Shown here piece by piece: positions 35,792 to 44,851 of a DNA stretch of 64,000 nucleotides. Made by a program: the position numbers and the translations under genes. The notes below the pieces were generated by a model. The model saw nothing but the letters and a program-made list of their open reading frames with translations. It did no database searches and had not been told where the DNA came from. Positions within the stretch are counted from its first letter, which is position 1. Every line of letters starts with the position of its first letter. The stretch is from Methylomonas sp. LL1 (GTDB lineage: Bacteria > Pseudomonadota > Gammaproteobacteria > Methylococcales > Methylomonadaceae): the NCBI RefSeq assembly GCF_015711015.1, contig NZ_CP064653.1, positions 1,860,001 through 1,924,000 on the forward strand, given 5' to 3'.

Positions 35792-36748
35792 TTACTGGCC
35801 GCAATTGATCAATTGAATAATTTCCGCCGCAATGCTGACGGCGATCTCTTCGGGCGTATGGCTGTTGATCGGCAACCCCATCGGCGCGCGCAGCCTGGCA
35901 AGTTGTTCGGTAGACATACGGTTCGCCAAGCTGGCTTTCAGTTGGCTAACCTTGTGGCGGCTACCCAGCACGCCCAAGTAGGCAAATTGCTTGCGCGCCA
36001 AGCGAGCCAGCACTAATTCGTCCCTACTGTAGTGATGGGTCATGACGAACACAAACACGTCCGGCCCGTCCGGCACCTGCTCGGCAATGTCGCTGTAAGG
36101 TATCCGCCATTTTTGCCGGGCATGGCCGTTCAATGGCATCGATTCCGCTTGTTCGCGCTCGTCGATCACGGTGACATCGAAATCCAGCCAGTCCAGAACC
36201 CTGGATAACGCCAAGCCGACATGTCCCGCGCCGATAATGTAGGCGCTACGGCGCATCCCCAGCGCTTCTTGATAACGCCAGTGTTCGCCGTGTTCAAACC
36301 TTGCTCGGGACATTGCGGTTGACATCGGCACGATACGCAAGCCCGATGCGAAAATACTCAACCCAAACGAAGTAGGCTGCCGGCAATATTCCAAGCATTG
36401 TTCGAACAGACGCCTATCCTCGCTTCGGCAGGGATAGAGCAACACGGTTTGCTCGCCGCCGCAAATCATCCCGGAGGCCTCAAGACCAGCTTCCGGATGA
36501 TGCACGCGCCGACACAATCGCGGCTCGGCGTCGGCCTCGGCCAGCAAGGAGCGGGCGATATTGATCATGCCGGATTCAACGGCCCCGCCGCCTATCGTGC
36601 CCGCGCAGCCCTGGCCGCTGACCGCCATTTTGGCGCCGATCTTGCCCGGCGAACTGCCAACGCTATCGACCACCACCAGCAAGGCCGCCGGCTGCCCCAG
36701 CGTCAGCGCCTCTATCAACCATTGCCACAGCTCGCCCCGCTCAGCCAA
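35792..36748 (-). CDS. xdhC: XdhC-type molybdenum cofactor insertion factor
   Basis: A 318-residue protein needed to sulfurate and insert molybdenum cofactor into xanthine dehydrogenase. The N-terminal CoxI-like part shows VVVDSVGSSPGKIGAKMAV and GTIGGGAVES; the C-terminal XdhC_C part has the Rossmann motif IIGAGHVGLALSRVL and VFVMTHHYSRDE. It is last in the ade-xdh operon and overlaps the preceding membrane-protein gene by eight bases. Confidence 0.93.
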   Translation of the reverse strand: MAERGELWQWLIEALTLGQPAALLVVVDSVGSSPGKIGAKMAVSGQGCAGTIGGGAVESGMINIARSLLAEADAEPRLCRRVHHPEAGLEASGMICGGEQTVLLYPCRSEDRRLFEQCLEYCRQPTSFGLSIFASGLRIVPMSTAMSRARFEHGEHWRYQEALGMRRSAYIIGAGHVGLALSRVLDWLDFDVTVIDEREQAESMPLNGHARQKWRIPYSDIAEQVPDGPDVFVFVMTHHYSRDELVLARLARKQFAYLGVLGSRHKVSQLKASLANRMSTEQLARLRAPMGLPINSHTPEEIAVSIAAEIIQLINCGQ

Positions 36749-37235
36749 ACCAAACCTCGCTCAGCGCGAAATAAATCGCCATTACCGCCGAATACGACGC
36801 GCTGGCTAAAAATCGCCAACTTAGCGGCACCCGATTCTGGATCGTATAATTCATCAACAAGCCTATCGGCACGATATGCAGGAACGAGTCCACGCCTATC
36901 GCCAGCAAGTGCCAATCGATTTCGGACCCGCGCCCCGAAAATAATTTGATAAATGCCAGATGGCGGGCAATCCATAACGGATTGAAAAAGGCCTGGGCCA
37001 ACAATGCCCTTTTAATCTTGTTGCCGCGACCGCTCCGGCTGAAGCGCGTTTCTATCCAGCGGAAATAAGCCGGTATTTCGCTGGCGTACAGCGTGCCGCC
37101 CAACACCAGCACGCCTAGCGCGCGCGGCAGCATAAATTCGCCGCCGATCAGGGTGGCGATGCTGTCGCCGGTCGCGTAAACCAAACCGCCGCGCAAGGCG
37201 TTTCGCCAACTGAAAATGCGGCTAGCGCTAGCCAT
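36741..37235 (-). CDS. Mpv17/PMP22-like membrane protein in the xdh operon
   Basis: A 164-residue protein with about four hydrophobic helices (roughly 27-48, 82-100, 108-125 and 138-158). The opening ALRGGLVYATGDSIATLI, then a Gly-containing helix ending in YFRWIE, and a later HIVPIGLLMNY...WRFLASAS resemble the Mpv17/PMP22 pattern (GD-IAQ, WY/RWL, VP). The match is by eye only. It overlaps xdhB and xdhC by eight bases each, so it is translated with them. A role linked to substrate or product passage is possible but unproven. Confidence 0.6.
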   Translation of the reverse strand: MASASRIFSWRNALRGGLVYATGDSIATLIGGEFMLPRALGVLVLGGTLYASEIPAYFRWIETRFSRSGRGNKIKRALLAQAFFNPLWIARHLAFIKLFSGRGSEIDWHLLAIGVDSFLHIVPIGLLMNYTIQNRVPLSWRFLASASYSAVMAIYFALSEVWFG

Positions 37236-39477
37236 GCAGCGCCAGCAGAACTTTTTCCGGCGTCAACGGCGCGCAATAGTCCGGCCGCCAAGCCGGATTA
37301 AATGCCTGTATGGCTTTGACCAAGGCAAAGTAGCCGGCAATGCCGTACATCAAGGGCGGCTCTCCGACAGCCTTGGAATGCAGCAAGCCCGCCGGATTAT
37401 CCGCCACTTCCAGAAAATGCACGTCGATCTCCGGCGCAAAATGCATGTCGGGAATTTTATACGCGCCGAGATTATCGGTTAACAGCCGGCCATTCTGGTC
37501 GAATACCACTTGTTCCAGTGTCATCCAGCCCAGGCCTTGCACCACGCCGCCTTCGATCTGGCCATGATCGACCCTCTCGTCCAGTGGTTGACCGCTGTCG
37601 TGGACGATGCTGACCCGCTTGATACGATAGCGGCCGCGCAGACAATCGAGCGCTACCTCCACCGCCGCGCAACCGTAGACATGATAGGCAAATGGCTGCC
37701 CCTGATTGACGCTGCGGTCGAAGAACAGATTCGGCGTTGCGTAATGCGCCTGCGCCGATAACCCCGTCCGCGCCATATAAGCCTGGCTGACCAGTTGTTT
37801 CCAGCGAATCTTGGTCGGCTGGCCTTGCCTATGTACCCGGCCGTGCTCGATGTCGAGTTGCTCGGTGCCGGCATCGCCCAGCAAGCCGGCGGCAATCTCA
37901 AGCAGGCGCAGCCTGATTTGCAAACAGGCCATGCGCACGGCCTGGCCGTTCAGATCGGCGCCGGTGCTGGCGGCGGTCGGCGACATATTGGCTACCCGGC
38001 TGGTATTGGTACTCTCGACCTTGACCCGTTGCTCGCCGATACCAAGACTGAGCGCGGCGACCTTGGCGATCTTGCGCCTGACGCCCTGCCCCATTTCCAC
38101 CGCGCCGCAACTGACGCCGACGCTACCGTCGGTATAGACATGCACCAACGCATCGGCCTGATTCAAAAAAGTCGCGGTAAAAGAAATGCCGAAACAGACC
38201 GGCATCAGCGCCAACGCTTTCTTTTCCAGCACATGCCCGGCATTGAATGCGTTGATGGCCCATTGGCGCCGGCTTAAGTCGAAACGAGTTTGCAGCGTAT
38301 CCCAGCTAGACTCCGCCAGACAGCGCTGGGCAGGCATGCCGTAGTAAAACATCTGATGTTCCCGCAACAAATTGCGGCGTTGAATCTCGCCGGCATCGAT
38401 GCCCATGATCTTGGCGGCTTTGAAAATCGCGCACTCCAGCACGAACATCGCTTGCGGGCCGCCGAAGCCGCGAAACGCGGTATTCGGCGGTAAATGGGTC
38501 CGGCAACTAACCGCGCTGGCCCGCAGATGGGGAATGAAGTAGCTGTTACCGGCATGAAATAGCGTGCGCTCCAGAATCGCCAGCGACAAATCGGCAAACG
38601 CACCGGCATTCTGATAAAAATCGACTTGATAGGCCAAAATCTTGCCGGAGGCATCCAGCCCCAATTTGAAGTCGGCGTCGTAGGGATGGCGTTTGCCGGT
38701 GAGCTGGCAATCCTCGCCGCGCCGTAGTGTCAACTTTACCGGCCGTTGTAACTGTTGAGCCGCCAGTGCCGCCATCGCCGCGAACGGCGCGGCCTGTTCT
38801 TCCTTGCCGCCGAAACCGCCGCCCAAGCGCGGCACATCGACTTCAACCTGATGCATGGAAAGCCCCAGCACTCTGGCGATGATGCGCTGGGTCATGCCGG
38901 GCGACTGGGTGGCGGAAATCAGCCGCAGGCCTCGGTTTTCCAGCGGATAGGCCAGCGCGGTCTGCGTTTCCAGATACATATGTTCTTGAGCGCCACTGGT
39001 GGTGGTGCCTTCCACGACCAGCGCGCAATCAGCCCAGACACTGTCGACATCGCCACTATTGAAAGTTTGCCGTGGCGCGATATGCATGCCCAGACTGTCG
39101 GCCTCGCGGGCATCGAACACGGTGGGCAGCGGCTGATAATCGGCCTTTACCATTTTGGCCGCCCGCCGGGCTGTAGCGGCGGATTCCGCCACCAGCAGCG
39201 CAATCGGCTGGCCGTGATACAGCACTTCGGTATCCGCCAACAGCACTTCGTCGGCCGAGACATTGCCGACTTGATTCAAGCCCGGAATGTCGGACGCGGT
39301 GAACAGCGCGATCACACCGGGGCAAGCCAAGGCCTCCGCCGAATCGATCCGTGTAATCAGGCCGTGGGCAATCGTCGCGCCAACCGGCTGCGCATACAAC
39401 AAGCCTGCCGGGGTGGGTAAATCATCGACAAATTGGGCGGCGCCCAGCGCGTGCAATTCAGCGTCATCCAGTCGCAT
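37228..39477 (-). CDS. xdhB: Xanthine dehydrogenase molybdopterin subunit XdhB
   Basis: A 749-residue large subunit of a bacterial two-gene xanthine dehydrogenase. It shows VEVDVPRLGGGFGGKE (cofactor loop), TAFRGFGGPQAMF, the Gln-loop region GAVEMGQGV and the catalytic glutamate in SKAVGEPPLMYG. These fit hydroxylation of hypoxanthine and xanthine to urate. The N-terminus is slightly short compared with many relatives but the start overlaps xdhA by 14 bases as expected. Confidence 0.94.
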   Translation of the reverse strand: MRLDDAELHALGAAQFVDDLPTPAGLLYAQPVGATIAHGLITRIDSAEALACPGVIALFTASDIPGLNQVGNVSADEVLLADTEVLYHGQPIALLVAESAATARRAAKMVKADYQPLPTVFDAREADSLGMHIAPRQTFNSGDVDSVWADCALVVEGTTTSGAQEHMYLETQTALAYPLENRGLRLISATQSPGMTQRIIARVLGLSMHQVEVDVPRLGGGFGGKEEQAAPFAAMAALAAQQLQRPVKLTLRRGEDCQLTGKRHPYDADFKLGLDASGKILAYQVDFYQNAGAFADLSLAILERTLFHAGNSYFIPHLRASAVSCRTHLPPNTAFRGFGGPQAMFVLECAIFKAAKIMGIDAGEIQRRNLLREHQMFYYGMPAQRCLAESSWDTLQTRFDLSRRQWAINAFNAGHVLEKKALALMPVCFGISFTATFLNQADALVHVYTDGSVGVSCGAVEMGQGVRRKIAKVAALSLGIGEQRVKVESTNTSRVANMSPTAASTGADLNGQAVRMACLQIRLRLLEIAAGLLGDAGTEQLDIEHGRVHRQGQPTKIRWKQLVSQAYMARTGLSAQAHYATPNLFFDRSVNQGQPFAYHVYGCAAVEVALDCLRGRYRIKRVSIVHDSGQPLDERVDHGQIEGGVVQGLGWMTLEQVVFDQNGRLLTDNLGAYKIPDMHFAPEIDVHFLEVADNPAGLLHSKAVGEPPLMYGIAGYFALVKAIQAFNPAWRPDYCAPLTPEKVLLALHG

Positions 39478-40888
39478 GCAAAGCCTCCCACACCAGCAGG
39501 TCCGGAAACAATTTTAGAAAATGCGCATAAATCAGCTGCCTTAACAGCAATCGCTTGTATGCCACCGAGCCGCGCAAATCACAAATCGGCGAAATTTCGT
39601 TTTGCGCAATCGCGGCGGCCTCACGCACGCTGTCGGCACTAATGGGCTTGCCGCGCAGATAATCGCAGGTAGCGCTCAGGTAAAGTGGAATCGGCGCCAC
39701 CCCGCCCGCCGACAGATGCACAGTGTCGATGCGGCCGTCATCGAGTAGCCGGATCGACATGGCCGAATTGACGCTGGCGATGTCCAGAAAAGTCCGCTTG
39801 CTGACTTTTTCGAAACTGAATCGAACAGCCGGTGCCGGACAGTCGAAGCTTATCTCCAGCAATTGTTCGCCCGCCCGACAAGCGGTTTGTTTATAGCCGC
39901 CGAAAAAATCCCGTAGCCGAATGCCACGCCGGCTATTGTCGATGCCTAGCCGCACACTGGCATCCAGCGCCAGAAAAAACACCGATAAATCGCCGATTGG
40001 CGAGGCATTGGCCAAGTTGCCGCCTAGCGTGGCATGTTGGCGGATAGGCGCGGAACACAATAAGGTTAAATCCCGGGCGATGCTCGGCAGCAAGCTTTGC
40101 AGCAATGGCGAGGCACGCAGTTGTTCGATGTTGGCCATCGCATCGATCCGGCATTGTTGGCCGTCCATTCGCGCGCAGTCGCGATTGCCGGCGGAAGGCA
40201 AGAAACGCAGCGTCCTGCCGCTTAAACCGTCCGCTTGCCGGACAAACAAATCGGTGCCGCCGCCGACCAACAGGGCCTGCGCTTGCTGATCTTCCGCCGC
40301 GTCCGTCATCGCCGCCAATTGCCGGGCAATGTGGGCAAAATAATCCGGCAACAACCGCCATTCAATACAGTCATTGATCCGGTTTTCCGGCGTCGAATCC
40401 GTCAGATCGAACTGAGCGCAAAGCCGATGTATTGCGCGCTTGATGCCGCTATAGCCGGTGCAGCGGCACAGATTACCGGCCACCGCATCGATAGCCGCAT
40501 CGGCATCCGAGCGCGGGCTGTTCAGAAAAAAAGCGGTCAATGCGACCACCAAGCCCGGCGTGCAAAAACCGCACTGAATCGCGCCGCAATCGACCAGCGC
40601 CTGTTGAAGCGGATTGAGCTGTTCGGCGTTCAAGCCTTCGATGGTTACCAGATGCCGGCCGGCCACCGCGCCCAACGGCAGCAGACAAGCCGTGGCGGGC
40701 TGATAGGTCATCAGCGCTTGCTCGCGTTTACCCAGCAACACCAGACAGGCGCCGCAATCGCCTTCGCGGCAAGCCTCCTTGCAACCGGTCAGACGCCAAT
40801 GCCGGCGGATCAGATCCAGCACCGGCGTAGCGGGCGCGGCATCGATTTCGACCCGCGTCCTGTTCAGTAAAAAAACGCTGGTGGCCAT
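39464..40888 (-). CDS. xdhA: Xanthine dehydrogenase Fe-S/FAD subunit XdhA
   Basis: A 474-residue small subunit. The first [2Fe-2S] site is GCKEACREGDCGAC with a later Cys (ATACLLP); the second is CGFCTPG with CRCTGY. The FAD-binding part begins LVGGGTDLFVRQ and ends in a CO-dehydrogenase flavoprotein C-terminal domain. It passes electrons from the molybdenum centre of XdhB to NAD+. It starts four bases after the ade stop. Confidence 0.95.
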   Translation of the reverse strand: MATSVFLLNRTRVEIDAAPATPVLDLIRRHWRLTGCKEACREGDCGACLVLLGKREQALMTYQPATACLLPLGAVAGRHLVTIEGLNAEQLNPLQQALVDCGAIQCGFCTPGLVVALTAFFLNSPRSDADAAIDAVAGNLCRCTGYSGIKRAIHRLCAQFDLTDSTPENRINDCIEWRLLPDYFAHIARQLAAMTDAAEDQQAQALLVGGGTDLFVRQADGLSGRTLRFLPSAGNRDCARMDGQQCRIDAMANIEQLRASPLLQSLLPSIARDLTLLCSAPIRQHATLGGNLANASPIGDLSVFFLALDASVRLGIDNSRRGIRLRDFFGGYKQTACRAGEQLLEISFDCPAPAVRFSFEKVSKRTFLDIASVNSAMSIRLLDDGRIDTVHLSAGGVAPIPLYLSATCDYLRGKPISADSVREAAAIAQNEISPICDLRGSVAYKRLLLRQLIYAHFLKLFPDLLVWEALHATG

Positions 40889-40891
40889 GGC

Positions 40892-42553
40892 TTAAACACT
40901 GACTGAAGTGAATTGAAAAGTCCGGCCGTCGAACAGACCTTTGTCACTTAATTTAAGCTCGGGAATCACCAGCAAGGCCATGAACGACAGTGTCATGAAC
41001 GGCGCGCGCAAGGTCGAACCCATTCGTTTGGCGAGCGCGTCCAGTTCCGCGTAACGGGCCGCCACGCTATCGCCGTCGGCATCGCTCATCAATCCGGCGA
41101 TCGGCAGCGGCAGGCTGTCGAAACTATCGTCATGAACGCAGGCGATGCCGCCCCGGCTATCGATAATGCCGTTCACGGCCCTGCAAATCGACTCGGCGTC
41201 GGTGCCGACGACTATGAGGTTATGCGAATCATGCGCGACGCTGGAAGCCAGCGCGCCCTGGCGCAAACCAAAGCCCTGGATGAAGGCAACCGCCGCTTGG
41301 CATGGCTGATAACGGTTCACCACGGTCAACCATAAAATATCGCGTTCCACATCCGGCATCAGCATGCCGTTGTTGACCCTGGGTTTCAGCTGTATTTGCC
41401 GTGTCAGCAATTCGCCATCCAGGGCTTGAATGACCCGAATCATGCCGCCATGATCGGCCAGCGCCAGATCAACCGGCTGAATTTTGCGGGCATCGAAGCG
41501 GTTGACCCGTTCCGATTTAATCGCCGGCAACAGGCTTTGGCCTTGGTCGGCGAGCAATTGGCCGGCTATCCAGGTCTTCAACGGTTTCAAGCTTTGCGGG
41601 TCGGCGACCAGCACCGCGTCCATGCTATCGCCGATGCGCAATTGACCTACCGATAGGCCATAGTGGCGGATGGGATTGATACAGGCGCATTGCAACACAT
41701 CGAACAGGTCATGGCCCTTGGCGATAGCTCTGGCCGCCAACACATTGATGTGGCCGGCCAGCAGATCGTCCGGATGCTTGTCGTCGCTGCACAGCATGAC
41801 TTGGTCCGGATAGCGGCTGATCAAGAAATGCAAGGCCACGAAATTACGGGCCGCCGAGCCTTCGCGGATCAAAATTTTCATGCCGAAGGCCAGTTTGGCT
41901 TCGGCCTCCCGCAAGTCGGAACACTCATGGTCCGTGCCGATGCCAGCCGCCGCGTAGCGGCCCGCATCTTCGCCGCACAGGCCCGGTGCGTGGCCATCAA
42001 TGGGATAGCCGTACGCCCGCGCCAAATTCAGTTTTGCCAGGATGTCCGGATCGTCCGCCAATACGCCGGGATAATTCATCATTTCCGATAGGTAATGAAT
42101 ATCCTGGGTTTGGAACAAGGCTTTTAATTGCTCGCTGTCGAGCCGGGCGCCGGCGGTTTCGAACGGCGTTGCCGGCACACAGGACGGCGCGCCGAAAAAA
42201 AATTTGAATGGCGTCATCCGGGCATTTGTCAGCATGTATTCCACGCCTTCTATCCCCAGAACATTGGCGATTTCATGCGGATCGGACACCGTCGCCACCG
42301 TGCCATGCCGAACGGCCAAGCGGGCAAATTCGCAAGGCGTCAGCATCGAGCTTTCGATATGCACATGGGCATCGATGAAACCCGGCAACAGGTAAGCCAG
42401 TTCCGAATCCTGGCCGCCCAATTCAGTAATTGCGCTAATCACGCCGTCGCGCCAATGCAATTCCCCGGCAAAAATGCGTCTTTCAAGGACCTGGACTATG
42501 TTGGCGGTCAGCGAGCCATCGCGCGAGCCGGCTAGATAAGTATCGGAAGTCAT
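40892..42553 (-). CDS. ade: Adenine deaminase
   Basis: A 553-residue amidohydrolase-fold enzyme that turns adenine into hypoxanthine. Metal ligands are visible in PGFIDAHVHIESSML and SDPHEIANVLG, then DGHAPGL and CSDDKHPDDL; the C-terminal adenine-deaminase domain contains SVAHDSHNLIVVG. Length is normal for AdeC (about 550-590). It leads the operon, so adenine deamination and hypoxanthine oxidation are coupled. The 175 bases upstream (42554-42728) hold the divergent promoters; I see no purine riboswitch there. Confidence 0.95.
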   Translation of the reverse strand: MTSDTYLAGSRDGSLTANIVQVLERRIFAGELHWRDGVISAITELGGQDSELAYLLPGFIDAHVHIESSMLTPCEFARLAVRHGTVATVSDPHEIANVLGIEGVEYMLTNARMTPFKFFFGAPSCVPATPFETAGARLDSEQLKALFQTQDIHYLSEMMNYPGVLADDPDILAKLNLARAYGYPIDGHAPGLCGEDAGRYAAAGIGTDHECSDLREAEAKLAFGMKILIREGSAARNFVALHFLISRYPDQVMLCSDDKHPDDLLAGHINVLAARAIAKGHDLFDVLQCACINPIRHYGLSVGQLRIGDSMDAVLVADPQSLKPLKTWIAGQLLADQGQSLLPAIKSERVNRFDARKIQPVDLALADHGGMIRVIQALDGELLTRQIQLKPRVNNGMLMPDVERDILWLTVVNRYQPCQAAVAFIQGFGLRQGALASSVAHDSHNLIVVGTDAESICRAVNGIIDSRGGIACVHDDSFDSLPLPIAGLMSDADGDSVAARYAELDALAKRMGSTLRAPFMTLSFMALLVIPELKLSDKGLFDGRTFQFTSVSV

Positions 42554-42728
42554 GACCTACACCGCTTAATGTTAATTGGCTGAAATGGTTTGATCGTTTC
42601 CATTCTGTCAGACAAGTTTTAATATGGCCTAAAATTTACCGTAACAGTATAGAATCATCAGGGCAAGGAGCCGCTTTCAAGCCTACATTGATGTATTCAC
42701 GGCGGAGTGATTTTTAAGGTATCAAACG

Positions 42729-43253
42729 ATGAATCATCCAATCAGTGTGGTACAGGCCGACCTGACTTACTTGCCAGTCGACGCCATCGTCAATGCCGCC
42801 AACAGCTCGTTGTTGGGCGGTGGCGGAGTCGATGGCGCGATTCACCGCCGGGCCGGGCCACAATTGCTCGAGGAATGCAGGCAATTGGGCGGTTGTCCGA
42901 CCGGTGAAGCCAAAATCACGGCCGGTTATCATCTACCGGCAAAATACGTGATCCATACCGTTGGCCCGGTCTGGCAAGATGGCAAACACGACGAACCGGC
43001 CCTGCTGGCAGCCTGTTACCGTAATTGCATGCAATTGGCCGAAAGCCATGCTATCCGCAGCATGGCGTTTCCCTGTATCAGCACCGGCATTTACGGCTAT
43101 CCAAAACTATCGGCCGCCCGGATAGCCGTGGCCACGGTCAGCGATTATTTGCGCCGCCAGGGTTTGAATCTCCAGGTGACCTTCTGCTGTTTTTCCGCCA
43201 GCGACGCGGAAATATACCGCCAAATCTTGGCCGAATATCCGGATCAAGCCTGA
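42729..43253 (+). CDS. ymdB: Macro-domain ADP-ribose/O-acetyl-ADP-ribose hydrolase
   Basis: A 174-residue single macro domain of the YmdB type. The ADP-ribose-binding phrases VDAIVNAANSSLLGGGGVDG and SMAFPCISTGIYGYP are complete, with the Asn and Asp used for deacetylation. It hydrolyses O-acetyl-ADP-ribose or removes ADP-ribose from proteins; in E. coli YmdB also tunes RNase III. TTTAAGGT lies upstream of the ATG. Its end overlaps the convergent methyltransferase gene by ten bases. Confidence 0.92.
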   Translation: MNHPISVVQADLTYLPVDAIVNAANSSLLGGGGVDGAIHRRAGPQLLEECRQLGGCPTGEAKITAGYHLPAKYVIHTVGPVWQDGKHDEPALLAACYRNCMQLAESHAIRSMAFPCISTGIYGYPKLSAARIAVATVSDYLRRQGLNLQVTFCCFSASDAEIYRQILAEYPDQA

Positions 43254-43888
43254 GTCTGGAAAATTATCACATCCTTGCCGATAAATTCTACCCGGCATTG
43301 GTAGAGCTGCGCCAGCCATTGCATGGTCTCGGTGGAAAAAAAACTAATATGGGTAGGATCGTTTTTGTAATGCCATCGGCCGAAGGCTTCGGCATCGATC
43401 ACCAGCTTGGTCATGATGGCCAGCAGCCCCAGCGGCTTGAGCATGGCAAACAAACGCTGAAACTCCCGCCCTGGCCGCCGAAAATGTTCCACCACTTCGG
43501 TGCAGGTGATGAAGTCATAGCTTTGTTGCAAATTTTGCGGATGTTTGGCGTAGTAAGGATCGTAGGTTTTGACCCTATGACCCCGCCGTGACAGCATACT
43601 CGCCAGTAATGGCCCTGGGCCGCAGCCGTAATCCAGACCGGCCGAATCCATTGGTAACCTGGCCAGTAATGGCGTGCTCAAACGCGACAGAAAACCTTGA
43701 TAAGCGGGATCGTCCGCATCATTTTCGTGTAAGTCATAAATGGCTTTTTCCATTGTTGGCTCCAGATGCTGATACTCCGGCACAAACACTAGTTGACAAC
43801 AACGACAGCGTAAATAATCGCGTTGCTTGTCCCGTTGAAACGCCGATGGGGTATCGCTGGCACAGAGTGGACAATGAATAATTGGCAT
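43244..43888 (-). CDS. Zinc-ribbon class I methyltransferase, unknown substrate
   Basis: A 214-residue protein with an N-terminal CPLC...CRCC zinc-ribbon (residues 6-32) and a Rossmann methyltransferase domain (GLDYGCGPGPLLASML for SAM, then CTEVVEHFRRP). The combination is common in methyltransferases of small-molecule or cell-surface pathways; no substrate can be named. It is convergent with the macro-domain gene. Confidence 0.82.
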   Translation of the reverse strand: MPIIHCPLCASDTPSAFQRDKQRDYLRCRCCQLVFVPEYQHLEPTMEKAIYDLHENDADDPAYQGFLSRLSTPLLARLPMDSAGLDYGCGPGPLLASMLSRRGHRVKTYDPYYAKHPQNLQQSYDFITCTEVVEHFRRPGREFQRLFAMLKPLGLLAIMTKLVIDAEAFGRWHYKNDPTHISFFSTETMQWLAQLYQCRVEFIGKDVIIFQTQA

Positions 43889-43915
43889 GAATTTTGGCGA
43901 GTATAGTGATTAAAC

Positions 43916-43943
43916 TTGACGAAGGCCGGATTTACTGTAGAAT
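43916..43943 (+). promoter_or_regulatory. Sigma70 promoter of tRNA-Asp
   Basis: TTGACG and TAGAAT are separated by 16 bases, ending 17 bases before the mature tRNA; GCGCGGC follows the -10 as a discriminator typical of stable-RNA promoters. Confidence 0.75.
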
Positions 43944-43960
43944 GCGCGGCTTACAACTGC

Positions 43961-44037
43961 GGAGCGGTAGTTCAGTTGGTTAGAATACCGGCCTGTCACG
44001 CCGGGGGTCGCGGGTTCGAGCCCCGTCCGCTCCGCCA
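43961..44037 (+). tRNA. tRNA-Asp (GTC)
   Basis: A 77-nt tRNA with encoded CCA. The acceptor stem GGAGCGG pairs with CCGCTCC, the D-arm contains TTCAGTTGGTTAGAATA, the anticodon loop CTGTCAC gives anticodon GTC for aspartate, and the T-arm reads CGGGTTCGAGCCCCG. It is a single gene between the methyltransferase and hsp20. Confidence 0.97.
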
Positions 44038-44087
44038 ATTTAGTTTTGCCCATCCGTTTTCCGACGCATTTTCGCGTATTTGCCTGA

Positions 44088-44115
44088 CTTGAAATTCTCG
44101 ATTCCGGCACCATAA
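44088..44115 (+). promoter_or_regulatory. Candidate sigma32 heat-shock promoter of hsp20
   Basis: CTTGAA is followed after 14 bases by CACCATAA, close to the RpoH consensus (CTTGAA, 13-17 bases, CCCCATNT). It lies about 50 bases before the hsp20 start. Confidence 0.72.
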
Positions 44116-44163
44116 TTCCCCTGCAACTAAAACATTTTTCGTACAACGCAGAGGAGATTTGAA

Positions 44164-44592
44164 ATGAGTAGCTTAAGCCCATTCGTTAGTCGCGGTCTGT
44201 TTGATGAATTGTTTCGCGATGTCAATCCCGGTTATTTTATCAAGCCTTTACATGGCGATCCGTTGCCGGCCCAAATCAAGGTCGATGTTAAGGAAAATCC
44301 CAACGAATATGTCGTTGAAGCGGAGATACCCGGCGCCGGCAAAGACAATATCCAAGTCAATATCGACGGCAATGTCGTCAGTATCCGCGCCGAAATCAGC
44401 CAAGTTGACAGCCAAACCAAGGACGATAAATTACTGCGTAGCGAACGCTATTACGGCGAAGTATCGCGTAGTTTTCAGCTACCGACCGACATCGACGAAA
44501 CCACCAGCAAGGCCCGTTACGATAACGGCGTATTGACGCTAACCCTGCTGAAAAAGCAGAAACAAGGCGGCCAACGCATGTTGATCGAATAA
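44164..44592 (+). CDS. Small heat-shock protein Hsp20/IbpA-like
   Basis: A 142-residue alpha-crystallin-domain chaperone. The domain runs from PAQIKVDVKENPNEYVVEAE (about 36) to the last residues, with DNGVLTLTL as the conserved A-x-x-x-N-G-V-L-like motif; the C-terminal I/L-x-I-type tail (MLIE) is present. It holds unfolding proteins during heat stress. GAGGAG lies eight bases before the ATG, and a heat-shock promoter is visible upstream. Confidence 0.93.
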   Translation: MSSLSPFVSRGLFDELFRDVNPGYFIKPLHGDPLPAQIKVDVKENPNEYVVEAEIPGAGKDNIQVNIDGNVVSIRAEISQVDSQTKDDKLLRSERYYGEVSRSFQLPTDIDETTSKARYDNGVLTLTLLKKQKQGGQRMLIE

Positions 44593-44607
44593 CGCGGTTC
44601 TGTTTCA

Positions 44608-44630
44608 GGGTGGACGATCATCGTCCACCC
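44608..44630 (+). terminator. Hairpin after hsp20
   Basis: GGGTGGACGA pairs perfectly with TCGTCCACCC around TCA, 15 bases past the hsp20 stop; only a short GATTT follows, so termination strength is uncertain. Confidence 0.6.
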
Positions 44631-44715
44631 GATTTAAGGCTATTGCCGAGAAAGCTTGTACCCAATAGCGATACCCAATATATCGTTCACTGATGGGAGT
44701 CGCTAACGGACTTGT

Positions 44716-44774
44716 GCCGAGCGAAGCCGAAGCAGGCGCAGCGAATAGTTGACTTCGGCTCCTCTCAGTCAACG
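44716..44774. repeat. Decayed copy of the GCCGAAG palindrome
   Basis: The left arm GCCGAGCGAAGCCGAAG and right arm GACTTCGGCTCCTCTCAGTC match the two arms of the long hairpin at 50584-50635 with a few changes, but the arms no longer pair fully and the spacer is longer. Confidence 0.6.
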
Positions 44775-44851
44775 GCAGCTCAGCCAAACGACAGTCTTAT
44801 CGGCGGTCAGTCAAAGACAGTTTCTTGGTGGGGGTAAATTTATTGCCCGAC

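Noticed and set aside
42554-42728. Purine riboswitch upstream of ade
   Set aside because: No conserved purine-aptamer loops or three-way junction could be drawn.
44605-44787. Minus-strand frame of 60 codons after hsp20
   Set aside because: It lies on hairpin and repeat sequence and has no protein-like features.
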